Source: Mesorhizobium amorphae
GTDB lineage: Bacteria; Pseudomonadota; Alphaproteobacteria; Rhizobiales; Rhizobiaceae
Length of the DNA: 64,000 bases
Assembly: GCF_014843845.1 (NCBI RefSeq)
Contig: NZ_JHQS01000051.1
Coordinates: 248,001-312,000 of the forward strand
Direction of reading: 5' to 3'
Under the pieces are notes generated by a model. It worked only from the letters and a program-made list of their open reading frames with translations. It ran no database searches and was not told the DNA's origin. The position numbers and the translations under genes were made by a program. Below are positions 1 through 8,343 of the stretch, one piece after another. Position 1 is the first letter of the stretch, and every line of letters begins with the position of its first letter.

Positions 1-1
1 C

Positions 2-2809
2 GATGGCGGCTGGTCGGTCAAGTCGCTGGCCGCGACGCTGCCCGGCCGCGCCACGCTGGAAGCCAACGGCATGCTCAGCGTCCAGGATCACTTTGGCTTC
101 ACCGGCTCGCTGCTGCTCGCCGTGGCGCAGCCGTCCGGTTTCGCCGCCTGGCTGTCGAAAGATGTCGACGAGGCGATCCGCCGGCTGCCCGCCGCCGGCT
201 TCAAGGCCAAGGTCGATCTCAGCGAGAAGCGCCAGGCGTTCAGCGATCTCGAACTGATCCTCGGCAAGGCGAAGTTTTCCGGCCGCATCGATTCCAGCCA
301 GCCTGACGATGCCAGACCGTCGGTGCTGATGCGGCTGGAGGGCGGCGAGCTCGACGTCGACGGGCTGACGGCCTTCGCCTCGATCTTCGTCAGCGACAAG
401 GGGGCCAACCGCTTTTCAGACCGCGATCTCGATTTCCAGATCAAGGCCGGGCCGGTCAGTGCCGGCGGCCTGACCGCCGACAAGGTCGACACGGCGCTGA
501 GACTGCGCGAAGGCCTGCTTGAAATCGATAGGCTGTCGGTCGGCGGACTGGCCGGCGCCTCGATCAGCGCCACCGGCCGGATCAAGGATTTCCCGGCGAG
601 CCCGACCGGCAAGCTCGACGCCTCGGTGGTCGCTGTCGATCTGAAGCCGCTGGTCGATGTCGCTAAGCAGCACTATCCTGGCAACGAGGTGCTGAAGGGC
701 CTGGCGGCCCGCGCAGCCGCCTATCCCGAGCTGTTCCAGGACGCCCGCATCGATCTGGTGACGAGTGCGGCCGACAATGGCGACGGCACGACGGGGCTGG
801 CGGTCAGCGCACAGGGCAAGGCCGGCGGCTCGGCCTTTTCGGCATCGCTTTCCGGCAAGGGGGCGGCCGACAGGCTTCTCGAGGCGCCGGTGATGCTGAC
901 CTTCAATGCCAGGAATGCCGACGCCACGGCGCTGCTCGCGCTTTATGGTTTGCCGGCGCTGCCGCTTGGCATGCTTGGCCAGGCAACCACCGAAATCTCG
1001 GCGAAAGGCACGTTTGGCGGTGGCCTTGCGACGAGCTTCGCCCTTACGGGCGACGATTTCCGGGCGGCGTTCGAGGGAACGGTTGCCGAGACGCCGCAAG
1101 GGGCGACCGCAAAGGGCAAGATCAGCCTCGACGCCGCCGACATCGAGCCGTGGCTGATGACGACCGGCGTCGGATTGCCCGGCATGGGCACCGGCATGTC
1201 GGCATCGCTCACGTCACAGGCCGACTATGGCAATGGTCTGCTGGTGCTGGACGAGTTCAGCGGCGCCCTCAACGAAGCGGCGGTTTCCGGCGACGTCAAT
1301 GTCGACGTGAAGGACGGGGTGCCGCATCTGGCCGGGGCGCTGGCGCTCGACGAACTCGACCTCGACCCGATGGCGGTGGCGCTGTTCGGCGACCAGTCCT
1401 TCCTCGCCGGCAAAGGTCCCTGGCCGACGGCGCCGTTCAGCCAGAAGTCCAACCTGCCGTTCACCGCCGATCTCGACCTTACTACCGCGGCACTTGCCGC
1501 CGGCCAGTTCGCCACCGCCTATGACGCAGCGCTGTCGCTGAAGCTCGACCAGGAGGGCATGCGCGTTTCCGACCTCAAGGCCAAGCTCTTCGGCGGCGCG
1601 CTGACCGGCCTGTTCGAACTGAAGAACAATGACGGCACCGGGCTTTTCTCCGGCCAGATGAAACTTGCCGGCGGGGATCTCTCGGCCGTGCTGCCGGGGG
1701 CCGGCTTGAGCGGCAGCGGCGATGTCTCGACGACGCTGTCGACCAGCGGCAAATCGGTCGATGCCATGGTGGCGGCGCTGTCCGGCTCGGGCACGGCGGC
1801 GCTGAAGGGCCTCGCCATCGCCGGCGTCAATCCCGATGCCTTCGGCGCCTTCATCGCCAAGGCCGATACGATCGGGCGCGATATCGATGCGGCCAAGACC
1901 GCCGGCTTTGCGCCTGAGATCGCCGCCGACGGCGGTTTCGCCGCGGGTGACACCGACATTGCCTTCACACTTGCCGGCGGCATTCTGCGGGCGCCGCCGA
2001 TCAGTTTCGAAAACTCGGCGGCAACGCTGTCTGCCGACATCTCTGCGGACCTGAACGCGAGCACCGTCGACGCAAGAGGGTCGATCACCTATCGGCCCGG
2101 CGACGAGGCGCTGGTCGGCTCCGACCCGGCGGTGAACTTCAGCGTCGAGGGCCCGCTCGGCGCTGCCATGCGCCAGTTCGACAGCGAACCGCTGGCGCAA
2201 TTCCTGACGCAGCGCGCGCTGGAGAAGGAGCAGCAGCGGGTCGAAGCGATGCAGGCGGCGCTGCTGGAGAAGCAGCGGCTGCGGCGCGAGGTGCGCTACT
2301 ACGCCGCCCTGCAGACCGAACGCGACAGGGCGGCCGAGGAATTGCGCCGGCAAGAGGAAGAGGCGCGGCTGCAGGCCGAGGCCAAGGCAAAAGCCGATGC
2401 CGAGGCAAAAGCCCGGGCCGAAGCCGAGGCAAAAGCCAAGGCGGAGGCTGACGCCAAGGCGCAAGCCGAAGCGGATGCCAAAGCCAAGGCCGATGCCGAA
2501 GCCCAAGCCGAGGCGGACGCGAAAGCCAAAGCCGATGCTGAAGCGAAGGCCAAGGCAGAGCAACAGGCGGCCGACGATGCGGCCAAGGCGCAGGCCGCCG
2601 AGCAGGAACGCCGGAAGGCGGAGGAGGCGGCGCGGATCGCGTCGGAAGAAAAGGCCAGGCTCGAGGCCAAACGCAAGGCCGCCGAGCAGGCGTCAAAGGT
2701 CGACCGCTCACTTCCCGGCGTCAATGACAGTTCAGCCCCAGCGCCGCTGAAGCCCAAGGCCAATCCGTTCACGATCGACAATCTGCTGAAGTCGCTGGAC
2801 GGCGGCTAG
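2..2809 (+). CDS. AsmA-family protein, 5'-truncated by window edge
   Basis: The reading frame is already open at base 2 and runs 935 codons to TAG, so the true start lies upstream of the window. The visible part has the repeating beta-rich pattern of AsmA-like proteins (phrases such as SGSGDVSTTLSTSGKSVDAM and a C-terminal AsmA_2-type segment). These are inner-membrane-anchored periplasmic proteins linked to outer-membrane assembly and lipid transport. The last 200 residues or so (about nt 2180-2700) form a long charged helix made of Ala-Lys-Ala-Glu/Asp repeats, which should be a coiled coil, followed by a short Pro-rich tail. The N-terminal membrane anchor is not visible. The family call is good; the exact role is unknown. 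Confidence 0.8.
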   Translation, partial: DGGWSVKSLAATLPGRATLEANGMLSVQDHFGFTGSLLLAVAQPSGFAAWLSKDVDEAIRRLPAAGFKAKVDLSEKRQAFSDLELILGKAKFSGRIDSSQPDDARPSVLMRLEGGELDVDGLTAFASIFVSDKGANRFSDRDLDFQIKAGPVSAGGLTADKVDTALRLREGLLEIDRLSVGGLAGASISATGRIKDFPASPTGKLDASVVAVDLKPLVDVAKQHYPGNEVLKGLAARAAAYPELFQDARIDLVTSAADNGDGTTGLAVSAQGKAGGSAFSASLSGKGAADRLLEAPVMLTFNARNADATALLALYGLPALPLGMLGQATTEISAKGTFGGGLATSFALTGDDFRAAFEGTVAETPQGATAKGKISLDAADIEPWLMTTGVGLPGMGTGMSASLTSQADYGNGLLVLDEFSGALNEAAVSGDVNVDVKDGVPHLAGALALDELDLDPMAVALFGDQSFLAGKGPWPTAPFSQKSNLPFTADLDLTTAALAAGQFATAYDAALSLKLDQEGMRVSDLKAKLFGGALTGLFELKNNDGTGLFSGQMKLAGGDLSAVLPGAGLSGSGDVSTTLSTSGKSVDAMVAALSGSGTAALKGLAIAGVNPDAFGAFIAKADTIGRDIDAAKTAGFAPEIAADGGFAAGDTDIAFTLAGGILRAPPISFENSAATLSADISADLNASTVDARGSITYRPGDEALVGSDPAVNFSVEGPLGAAMRQFDSEPLAQFLTQRALEKEQQRVEAMQAALLEKQRLRREVRYYAALQTERDRAAEELRRQEEEARLQAEAKAKADAEAKARAEAEAKAKAEADAKAQAEADAKAKADAEAQAEADAKAKADAEAKAKAEQQAADDAAKAQAAEQERRKAEEAARIASEEKARLEAKRKAAEQASKVDRSLPGVNDSSAPAPLKPKANPFTIDNLLKSLDGG

Positions 2810-2870
2810 CAATTCCAGGAAGAGTGCGTAGCGGTTTTCCGTCCGTAATTCTGTAAAACATAGGATTAGT

Positions 2871-2895
2871 GCGGTTTAATCAATCGTTGAACCGC
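2871..2895. terminator. Hairpin between the AsmA-like gene and the RHH gene
   Basis: GCGGTT at 2871-2876 pairs with AACCGC at 2890-2895 around a 13-base loop. It lies between two convergent genes, right at the stop codon of the minus-strand RHH gene. The stem is short and has no clean T-run, so terminator function is only suggested. Confidence 0.35.
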
Positions 2896-2896
2896 T

Positions 2897-3127
2897 CTAA
2901 GGCGAACCGCTCATCCCACGCTTCGCCCAGTCCAGCACATGCAACCTGAGTGCGGAGGAGAGGTTGGCGTCGCGGGGGCGGGTCTCATCGATTTCGGCGA
3001 CCAAAGCGGCAAGCGTCAGTTTGCGCGCCGCGGCGATGGCGACGAGATCGTCATAGAAGGGCTTTTCGAGCGAATAGCTGGTGCGGTGGCCGCTGATCGT
3101 CACCGAGCGTTTTTCGACCGGGCTCAC
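2897..3127 (-). CDS. Ribbon-helix-helix domain protein (RHH_4 type)
   Basis: A 76-residue protein starting at GTG (GTG AGC CCG). The pattern RSVTISGHRTSYSLEKPFYD followed by a helix with LTLAALVAEID matches the small ribbon-helix-helix family (PF13467) widespread in rhizobia, usually annotated as DNA-binding but without known targets. It is the last gene of a minus-strand operon behind sspB and the DUF4169 gene, only 10 bases from the latter. The family call is by recognition; no operator can be assigned. Confidence 0.75.
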   Translation of the reverse strand: MSPVEKRSVTISGHRTSYSLEKPFYDDLVAIAAARKLTLAALVAEIDETRPRDANLSSALRLHVLDWAKRGMSGSP

Positions 3128-3137
3128 GTCAACGCAC

Positions 3138-3335
3138 TCACTGGTCGTCGCGACTGCCGGGCTTCTCGCGGCGATGGCCGGCGATGAATTTCTCGGCCTT
3201 GTCGGACGTCAGCCGGTCACGGTTCCGATCGGCCTTGGACCGGCCGTGCAGCACCCGGTTCTGTTCGGCCAGCCGTTCTTTCTCGCTCCGCGCCTTCTGC
3301 TTGCGGGCCTGGCGGAGATTGACGACGTCGCCCAT
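3138..3335 (-). CDS. DUF4169 family protein
   Basis: A 65-residue, very basic protein opening MGDVVNLRQARKQKARSEKE, the hallmark of DUF4169. It is largely helical and charged, with no catalytic motif. It sits 18 bases after sspB and 10 bases before the RHH gene, so the three are probably co-transcribed. The function of the family is not known. Confidence 0.8.
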   Translation of the reverse strand: MGDVVNLRQARKQKARSEKERLAEQNRVLHGRSKADRNRDRLTSDKAEKFIAGHRREKPGSRDDQ

Positions 3336-3353
3336 GTCGCGCCGCCTTTCGGA

Positions 3354-3887
3354 TCACTTCTTGCGGAAGGCGTCGAGGGATACGACGTCGGCGCCCTTGC
3401 CGGCTGCATCGGTCGCGGCAGGCTTCTTCTCGGCCTCGGCTGCAGCCTTCTTCTTCGACTCGGGCTTTTTCTCGACAACGGCGAGCGGTTCGGGAGCTGG
3501 TGCCGCCGGCTCGTCCTCTGCCGCGCCATCCGTCTTGACGTCGAATTCGAGCTCGAAATTGACGGAGGGATCGTAAAAGCCGCGCACGGCCGAGAAGGGG
3601 ATCTCGAGTTTTTCCGGCACGTCGGAGAAGGACAGGCCGACCTCGAAGCCAGTGTCGGTCACTTTCAGGTCCCAGTACTGGAACTGGATGACGATGGTCA
3701 TCTGCTCGGGATAGCGCTCGCGCAGCCGCGAAGACACGCGCACGCCCGGCGCGCCGGTGAGGAAGGTGATGAAGAAATGATGGTTGCCGGGAAGGCCGGT
3801 GCGCGCGACTTCGGCCAGAACCTTGCGCATGACGCCGCGCAACGCCTCCTGGGCCAGAATGTCGTAGCGGATGTGGTCGTCGGCCAT
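3354..3887 (-). CDS. sspB: SspB-family ClpXP adaptor protein
   Basis: A 177-residue protein of the alphaproteobacterial SspB type. The N-terminal body contains LPGNHHFFITFLTGAPGV and the strand MTIVIQFQYWDLKV, as in the Caulobacter adaptor that delivers ssrA-tagged proteins to ClpXP. The acidic/Ala-Lys-rich linker and C-terminal tail (about residues 120-177, ending near VVSLDAFRKK) fit the flexible tail that contacts ClpX. The permuted ssrA gene lies about 2.4 kb away on the same strand, so tag source and adaptor are near neighbours here. It is first gene of a three-gene operon. Confidence 0.85.
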   Translation of the reverse strand: MADDHIRYDILAQEALRGVMRKVLAEVARTGLPGNHHFFITFLTGAPGVRVSSRLRERYPEQMTIVIQFQYWDLKVTDTGFEVGLSFSDVPEKLEIPFSAVRGFYDPSVNFELEFDVKTDGAAEDEPAAPAPEPLAVVEKKPESKKKAAAEAEKKPAATDAAGKGADVVSLDAFRKK

Positions 3888-4005
3888 GTGGCGATCAGGT
3901 TCCGTTGAATCGTCCGCCTAGCTGTAATCAAGCTTGAGCGCGGCGTAAACCGGATATAGATCGCAGCCGCCTCGAAGCGAAGGCCATTGGCGACGATTTA
4001 AAGAC

Positions 4006-4695
4006 TCAGGCGCTGACGAGCGCGCTTCTCTTGGCCGCGTGGCTCGCGCTCTTTTGCCTGCCGAAGGCGTTGAGGAAGGTCCGCACGCCATTGGTGGCGG
4101 ACTGAAGCACCTCATCGTCCGGCGGCGTGCCGCCGAGCATGAAGGTTATCTGCAACTCGGCGTTGATCAGCGCAAGAAACTGGCGTGCTGCCACATCGGG
4201 ATCCTGGATCAACAGGTGACCGGCATAGGCAAGACGGGCGAAGCGGGCGGCAAGCGCCGACCAGGTTCGGCCCGGCCCCTGTTCGCGCCATTCGGCAAAG
4301 AGTTCGGGATAGCGCTCGCCCTCGGTCTGGATCAGCTTGCGCAGGAACCTGCCGTCGCGGTTGCAGATGCAGTTGCGGTTCATGCGCATGGCGAAGCCGA
4401 TCAGATCCGCCTCAAGGTTGCTGGGCTGGTCGGGGAAGGTGGCGATGGTGGCGAATGTGCCGGCATTGCAACGCTCGGTGAGATCGCGGACGACGGCGAC
4501 GAAGAGTTTTTCCTTGTCGCGATGGTGGTTGTAGACCGTCTGCCGCGACACGCCGGCCTCGGCCGCGATCAGGTCGATATTGGCGCCGGCAAAGCCCTCT
4601 CGGCAAAAGACCGAGGCGGCAGCCTCGACAACCGAAATGCGTTTCGCCTCGTGGCTGCGTGGCGGGAAAGTGTCAGGAGAAACGCCAGGCTTCAT
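4006..4695 (-). CDS. TetR/AcrR-family transcriptional regulator
   Basis: A 229-residue protein. The DNA-binding helix-turn-helix lies around residues 38-60 (DLIAAEAGVSRQTVYNHHRD), followed by a ligand domain of the AefR-like C-terminal type. It is divergent from the Bcr/CflA drug exporter. The 208-bp gap between them contains a perfect 9-bp-arm palindrome placed over both predicted promoters. This supports local control of the exporter and autoregulation. The inducer is unknown. Confidence 0.85.
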   Translation of the reverse strand: MKPGVSPDTFPPRSHEAKRISVVEAAASVFCREGFAGANIDLIAAEAGVSRQTVYNHHRDKEKLFVAVVRDLTERCNAGTFATIATFPDQPSNLEADLIGFAMRMNRNCICNRDGRFLRKLIQTEGERYPELFAEWREQGPGRTWSALAARFARLAYAGHLLIQDPDVAARQFLALINAELQITFMLGGTPPDDEVLQSATNGVRTFLNAFGRQKSASHAAKRSALVSA

Positions 4696-4702
4696 AAAAA
4701 TC

Positions 4703-4744
4703 TATATAGCGGTGATTGACGAATTAGACAAGACTGTCTAATTT
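4703..4744. promoter_or_regulatory. Divergent TetR/MFS promoters with overlapping TetR operator
   Basis: AATTAGACA (4722-4730) and TGTCTAATT (4735-4743) form a perfect inverted repeat with a 4-base centre. On the plus strand TTGACG (4716-4721), a 17-base spacer and TAATTT (4739-4744) make a promoter toward the MFS gene. On the minus strand TTGTCT (4731-4726), 17 bases and TATATA (4708-4703) make one toward tetR. The operator fills the plus-strand spacer and covers the minus-strand -35, so one repressor dimer could close both. Confidence 0.7.
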
Positions 4745-4903
4745 TGTGGACATAACATAAGGACATTTCGCGTCGGAGAGACGAATGGATTCGCTCTAGA
4801 GACGAACAAGTTCGCTCTGAGGTGTCGGAATGTCACGGGATGGAACGTCCTGGGGTTAGACGCCGGTTCTCGGCGGCAACCAGATTCGAAAGAAGCCTTT
4901 ATC

Positions 4904-6109
4904 ATGAGTCCCAAATTCCTCCGCATTGCGGTCGTGCTTGGCCTGTTGTCCGCCATCGGCCCGTTCGCCATCGACATGTATCTTCCGGCGCTGCCTTCGA
5001 TCGGCGAGGATTTGCACGCCGGTACCTCGGCCGTGCAGATGAGCCTGCTGATCTTCTTCCTGTCGATGGGTTTTGGTCAGATCCTGGTCGGACCGATCTC
5101 CGACATGGTCGGGCGCAAGCTGCCGCTCTATGGTGGTCTGGTGCTGTTTATGGTCGGCGGCGTCGGCTCGGCGCTGGCGCCGACCATCGAATGGCTGATC
5201 GCCTTCCGCTTCCTGCAAGGGCTCGGCGCCAGCGCCGGCATGGCGGTGCCGCGCGCCATTGTGCGCGACCTGCACACCGGCAATGAGGCGGCGAAGCTTA
5301 TGTCGCTGCTGATGCTGGTGTTTTCGGTGTCGCCAATTCTCGCGCCGCTGACCGGCAGCCAGATCATCGAGACGTTCGGTTGGCGCGCCGTGTTCTGGAC
5401 GGTGACGGGTGCGGCAGCACTCGCCACCATCCTGCTCGCGACTTCGCTCAAGGAAACACGCCCGGTCGAAGAGCGCGCCGGCTCCTCTTTCGGCACGGCG
5501 CTGTCCGGTTACCGCTTCCTGATGGGCGACCGCAATTTCCTTGGCCTGGTGGCGATCGCCGGCTTCGGCATTGCGAGCTTCTTCGTCTATCTGTCGAGCT
5601 CGTCCTTCATCCTGATCGACCATTACGGACTGTCGCCTTCGGTCTACAGCGTGTTCTTCTCGATCAATGCGGTCGCCTTCATCGGCATGTCGCAGCTGAC
5701 TGGAATGCTGGCCGAGCGGTTTGGTCTTAGGCGCGTCGTGCGTGTCGCGGTGACCGGCTATGCAACCACAATGGTGGTGCTGTTCGCCATCATGGCGACG
5801 GGTGTAGACCGGCTCGACGTGATGGCGGCGCTGCTGTTCGTCGGCTACGGCTTCCTCGGCCTGGTCATCCCGACGACGTCGGTGCTGGCTATGGAAGAGC
5901 ATGGCGAGATCGCCGGCACGGCCTCGGCGCTGATGGGCACGCTGCACTTCGCCATCGGCGCGCTTGCCATGGGCGTCGCCGGCCTGTTCTTCGACGGCAC
6001 GCCGCTGCCGATGGTTGCCGGCATCACGCTGTGCGCGGTGATTTCGTTCAGCCTGGCCAAGGTGACGCTCGGCCGTTCGCGCGAAGCAGTCGAAGCGCCG
6101 GCGGAATAA
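4904..6109 (+). CDS. Bcr/CflA-family multidrug efflux MFS transporter
   Basis: A 401-residue, 12-helix major facilitator. The first helix ends in FAIDMYLPALPSI, the D-M-Y-L-P-A-L-P signature of the Bcr/CflA drug:H+ antiporters (bicyclomycin/chloramphenicol type). A motif-A-like loop, GPISDMVGRK (about residues 63-72), follows helix 2. Length is normal for the family. It is divergent from a TetR regulator with a shared operator, the classic arrangement for an inducible efflux pump. A factor-independent terminator follows directly. The substrate cannot be read from sequence. Confidence 0.85.
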   Translation: MSPKFLRIAVVLGLLSAIGPFAIDMYLPALPSIGEDLHAGTSAVQMSLLIFFLSMGFGQILVGPISDMVGRKLPLYGGLVLFMVGGVGSALAPTIEWLIAFRFLQGLGASAGMAVPRAIVRDLHTGNEAAKLMSLLMLVFSVSPILAPLTGSQIIETFGWRAVFWTVTGAAALATILLATSLKETRPVEERAGSSFGTALSGYRFLMGDRNFLGLVAIAGFGIASFFVYLSSSSFILIDHYGLSPSVYSVFFSINAVAFIGMSQLTGMLAERFGLRRVVRVAVTGYATTMVVLFAIMATGVDRLDVMAALLFVGYGFLGLVIPTTSVLAMEEHGEIAGTASALMGTLHFAIGALAMGVAGLFFDGTPLPMVAGITLCAVISFSLAKVTLGRSREAVEAPAE

Positions 6110-6130
6110 CTGACATCCATAGAAGCAAAG

Positions 6131-6156
6131 AGGCCGGGTCATTGCCGGCCTTTTTT
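6131..6156 (+). terminator. Rho-independent terminator after the MFS gene
   Basis: AGGCCGG (6131-6137) and CCGGCCT (6145-6151) pair around a 7-base loop, followed by a run of T to 6156. It lies 22 bases past the transporter stop codon. Confidence 0.8.
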
Positions 6157-6244
6157 GCGCCTGCCGCGACCGTATCTCACCCCAGCGGCAAGCGAGCAAC
6201 GCCGACCCGTGTCAGGCCTTGGCTAATGCATGCATTGAAAGGGA

Positions 6245-6590
6245 GAAGTGGAGGTTTCTGTTGCCAGGTACCTCCGAACCCCGCCTAGAAGTGCGAACCT
6301 CTAGGGCTTGATTTGAAGCGTTCGCACTGCATTAAGCAGCGAGACGAGCTTCCGCATAGTTGTCGTTGGCAACTATAAGTTTAGCCCGATGACGGTGGTA
6401 CAATGCCGGGCAAAAGTACGATCTTTACACCTTCGTCGATCCTATTTCGCCCCCAGCAGAAGCCGCTCCTTTGAAAGAGCGGTTTTTGGTGGAGGCGCCG
6501 GGTACCGCCCCCGGGTCCGAACGGCTTATTTCATCGCCTATTTATCGCCATAGTCGGTCAAGCCGACAAAACGAATATAGGGGCCGATCA
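6245..6590 (-). ncRNA. ssrA: Circularly permuted two-piece tmRNA
   Basis: Read on the minus strand, an acceptor piece ends at ACCA (6490-6487) after the 3' acceptor strand CGCCTCC (6497-6491). An internal spacer (6486-6455) follows, then the coding piece starts GGGGGCG (6454-6448). These two strands pair over 7 bp with one G-U. A T-stem CCGGG/CCCGG flanks a 7-base loop at 6514-6498. The tag frame runs 6370-6332 and reads ANDNYAEARLAA then TAA, the rhizobial tag type (the charged Ala is added ahead of it). Downstream, GTGCGAAC/GTTCGCAC and GGAGGT/ACCTCC form hairpins. Order acceptor-spacer-coding is the alphaproteobacterial permuted arrangement. Outer ends are approximate. A TTGACA at 6632-6627 may be the -35; the -10 is unclear. 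Confidence 0.93.
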
Positions 6591-6774
6591 TGGAAAATGA
6601 AAGGCCGCAATGTCCTTTCGTGCATGTGTCAAACTGGATCGTTGAGGATTGACTTGCTCGCGCGCTCAACCGAAGCTTCCGGGCGGTGAGGAGTTTCAGC
6701 CTAGCGCACAAGTTGCGTCAGCACGCCACAACCCTCATCGACCGGATCCGTGGCGCCGACGAGGGGAATTTTTC

Positions 6775-7086
6775 ATGGCCGACTATCTCGCAGACGTGAA
6801 GAAGTACGACGCCGGCGCCAGCGCCGATGCGGTCGACAAGATCGTGAAGCATCTGGGCATTGCGCTGCGCAACCGGGATTCTTCGCTGGTGTCCTGCACC
6901 GATCCCAAGGAACTGGAGCGCGTCAGGGAGAATTGGGCCGCGAAGAAGCTCGGCGTCGCCGACGCCGGCAAAGCGGACGCGTCGATCGAAAAGACCTGCA
7001 AGGCGATGGCCGCCGACAACACCAAAAGCCGGGTGACCTTCTACTATCTGGTCGCGAAAGATCTGGGCAAGCTCGGCGCCCTCTGA
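6775..7086 (+). CDS. DUF2853 family protein
   Basis: A 103-residue protein beginning MADYLADVKKYDAGA, with the DUF2853 pattern (VDKIVKHLGIALRNRDSSLV, then the KAMAADNTKSRVTFYYLVAK end). It is small, soluble, mostly helical and of unknown function. The ATG at 6775 is chosen because GAGGGG lies 9 bases upstream; the frame is open further back but that part looks non-coding. The stop codon is immediately followed by the first copy of the long hairpin element. Confidence 0.8.
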   Translation: MADYLADVKKYDAGASADAVDKIVKHLGIALRNRDSSLVSCTDPKELERVRENWAAKKLGVADAGKADASIEKTCKAMAADNTKSRVTFYYLVAKDLGKLGAL

Positions 7087-7228
7087 GACCTTTTTGATAA
7101 TTCTACTCTGGCGGCCGACTGACACGGTCTTCTGCGCTTCCGGTGCTCACGTACTTTAAGTACGCTCCGCTCCGGTTCTCGAAAACCACGCCATTCGACT
7201 CGCCAGAGCGAATTCTGAAAAAGGTCTC
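7085..7228. repeat. Long hairpin element, copy 1
   Basis: The outer arms GAGACCTTTTTGATAATTC (7085-7103) and GAATTCTGAAAAAGGTCTC (7210-7228) are complementary except for 3 positions. Inner arms CTCTGGCG (7106-7113) and CGCCAGAG (7201-7208) pair perfectly. The centre carries the core shared with the other two copies: CTTCCGGTGCTCA, then the palindrome CGTACTTTAAGTACG, then CTCCGCTCCGGTTCTCG. It begins inside the stop codon of the DUF2853 gene. Confidence 0.85.
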
Positions 7229-7337
7229 CACCGCATCGGCCCGAAACAGGGGCCAGGATGGGGAAGACTTTAGACAAGCGTGGCGTCAGCGCGTACTTGC
7301 GCTATGATTGGCGAAACCTCGAATCGAGCCGGAACCG

Positions 7338-8132
7338 ATGCGCCAGTATCTCGACCTGTTGAAGCATGTGCTGGAAAACGGCGTCGATCGCGGCGACCGC
7401 ACCGGCACGGGCACGCGTGGGGTGTTCGGCCACCAGATGCGCTTCGATCTGTCGCGCGGCTTTCCGGTCACCACCACCAAGAAGCTGCATATGAAGTCGA
7501 TCATCCATGAGCTCCTGTGGTTCCTGGCTGGCGACACCAACATCAAATACCTCAACGATAACGGCGTCTCCATCTGGGACGAATGGGCGGACGAGAATGG
7601 CGATCTCGGCCCGGTCTACGGCAAGCAATGGCGCTCCTGGCCGGACGGCCATGGCGGCGGGATCGACCAGATTGCTGGCCTTCTGAAGGAGATACGCAAG
7701 AATCCCAATTCACGTCGGCTGATCGTTTCGGCGTGGAACCCGGCCGAGGTGGAGGCGATGGCGCTGCCGCCCTGCCACTGCCTGTTCCAGTTCTACGTTT
7801 CTGAGGGCAGGCTCTCCTGCCAGCTCTACCAGCGCTCGGCCGACATTTTCCTCGGCGTTCCCTTCAACATCGCCTCCTATGCGCTGCTGACCCTGATGGT
7901 GGCGCAGGTGACGGGGCTAAAGCCCGGCGATTTCGTCCATACGCTCGGTGACGCGCATCTCTATTCGAACCATTTCGAGCAGGCGCGCGAACAGTTGCAG
8001 CGCACGCCCAAGGCGCTGCCGACGATGTGGATCAATCCGGAGGTCAAGGACCTCTTCGCCTTCCGCTTCGAGGACTTCCGGCTGGAGAACTACTTCGCCG
8101 ATGCGTCGATCAAGGCGCCGATCGCCGTTTAG
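7338..8132 (+). CDS. thyA: Thymidylate synthase
   Basis: Converts dUMP and methylene-tetrahydrofolate to dTMP and dihydrofolate. Starting at ATG 7338 the protein is 264 residues, the same length as E. coli ThyA. The catalytic Cys146 is in [18 protein letters not shown] binds phosphate near residue 21, and [10 protein letters not shown] and DAHLYSNH motifs are intact. An in-frame GTG upstream would add ten residues but has no support. In many rhizobia thyA sits next to folA; here folA is 13.8 kb away. A hairpin element starts at its stop codon. Confidence 0.95.
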   Translation: MRQYLDLLKHVLENGVDRGDRTGTGTRGVFGHQMRFDLSRGFPVTTTKKLHMKSIIHELLWFLAGDTNIKYLNDNGVSIWDEWADENGDLGPVYGKQWRSWPDGHGGGIDQIAGLLKEIRKNPNSRRLIVSAWNPAEVEAMALPPCHCLFQFYVSEGRLSCQLYQRSADIFLGVPFNIASYALLTLMVAQVTGLKPGDFVHTLGDAHLYSNHFEQAREQLQRTPKALPTMWINPEVKDLFAFRFEDFRLENYFADASIKAPIAV

Positions 8133-8300
8133 GTGTGTCGATATTCAGGTGATGTCGGCCTGCAAATGGCGGCTTCCTGCGCTTCCGGTGCTCACGTACT
8201 TTAAGTACGCTCCGCTCCGGTTCTCGGAACCCACCTTGTTTGGTCGCTTCGCGCCCATCTTCGACTCCGACTCGGCCTGACCTGAATCTCAACGCACCTA
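8130..8300. repeat. Long hairpin element, copy 2
   Basis: The core (about 8175-8227) is identical to copy 1 over nearly 50 bases. The outer arms are different from copy 1 but complementary to each other: 8130-8150 (TAGGTG...ATTCAGGT) pairs with 8280-8300 (ACCTGAAT...CACCTA) at 18 of 21 positions. The left arm starts inside the thyA stop codon. Confidence 0.85.
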
Positions 8301-8343
8301 AGCCGCCAATGTCGGACATAGGACGCTGGCTGGAACAATCGCC

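Noticed and set aside
1214-2563. 449-codon open frame on the minus strand with G-L-G-F repeats
   Set aside because: It mirrors the Ala-Lys-Ala-Glu coiled-coil repeats of the AsmA-like gene; no independent start signal.
2390-2580. Short tandem-like repeat that could suggest a CRISPR or satellite
   Set aside because: The repetition is codon-level (Ala-Lys-Ala-Glu) within a coding coiled coil; units are irregular and there are no spacers. No CRISPR array was seen anywhere in the window.
6471-6689. 72-codon plus-strand ORF in the ssrA region
   Set aside because: It lies on the opposite strand of the tmRNA acceptor piece; the sequence is explained by RNA structure.
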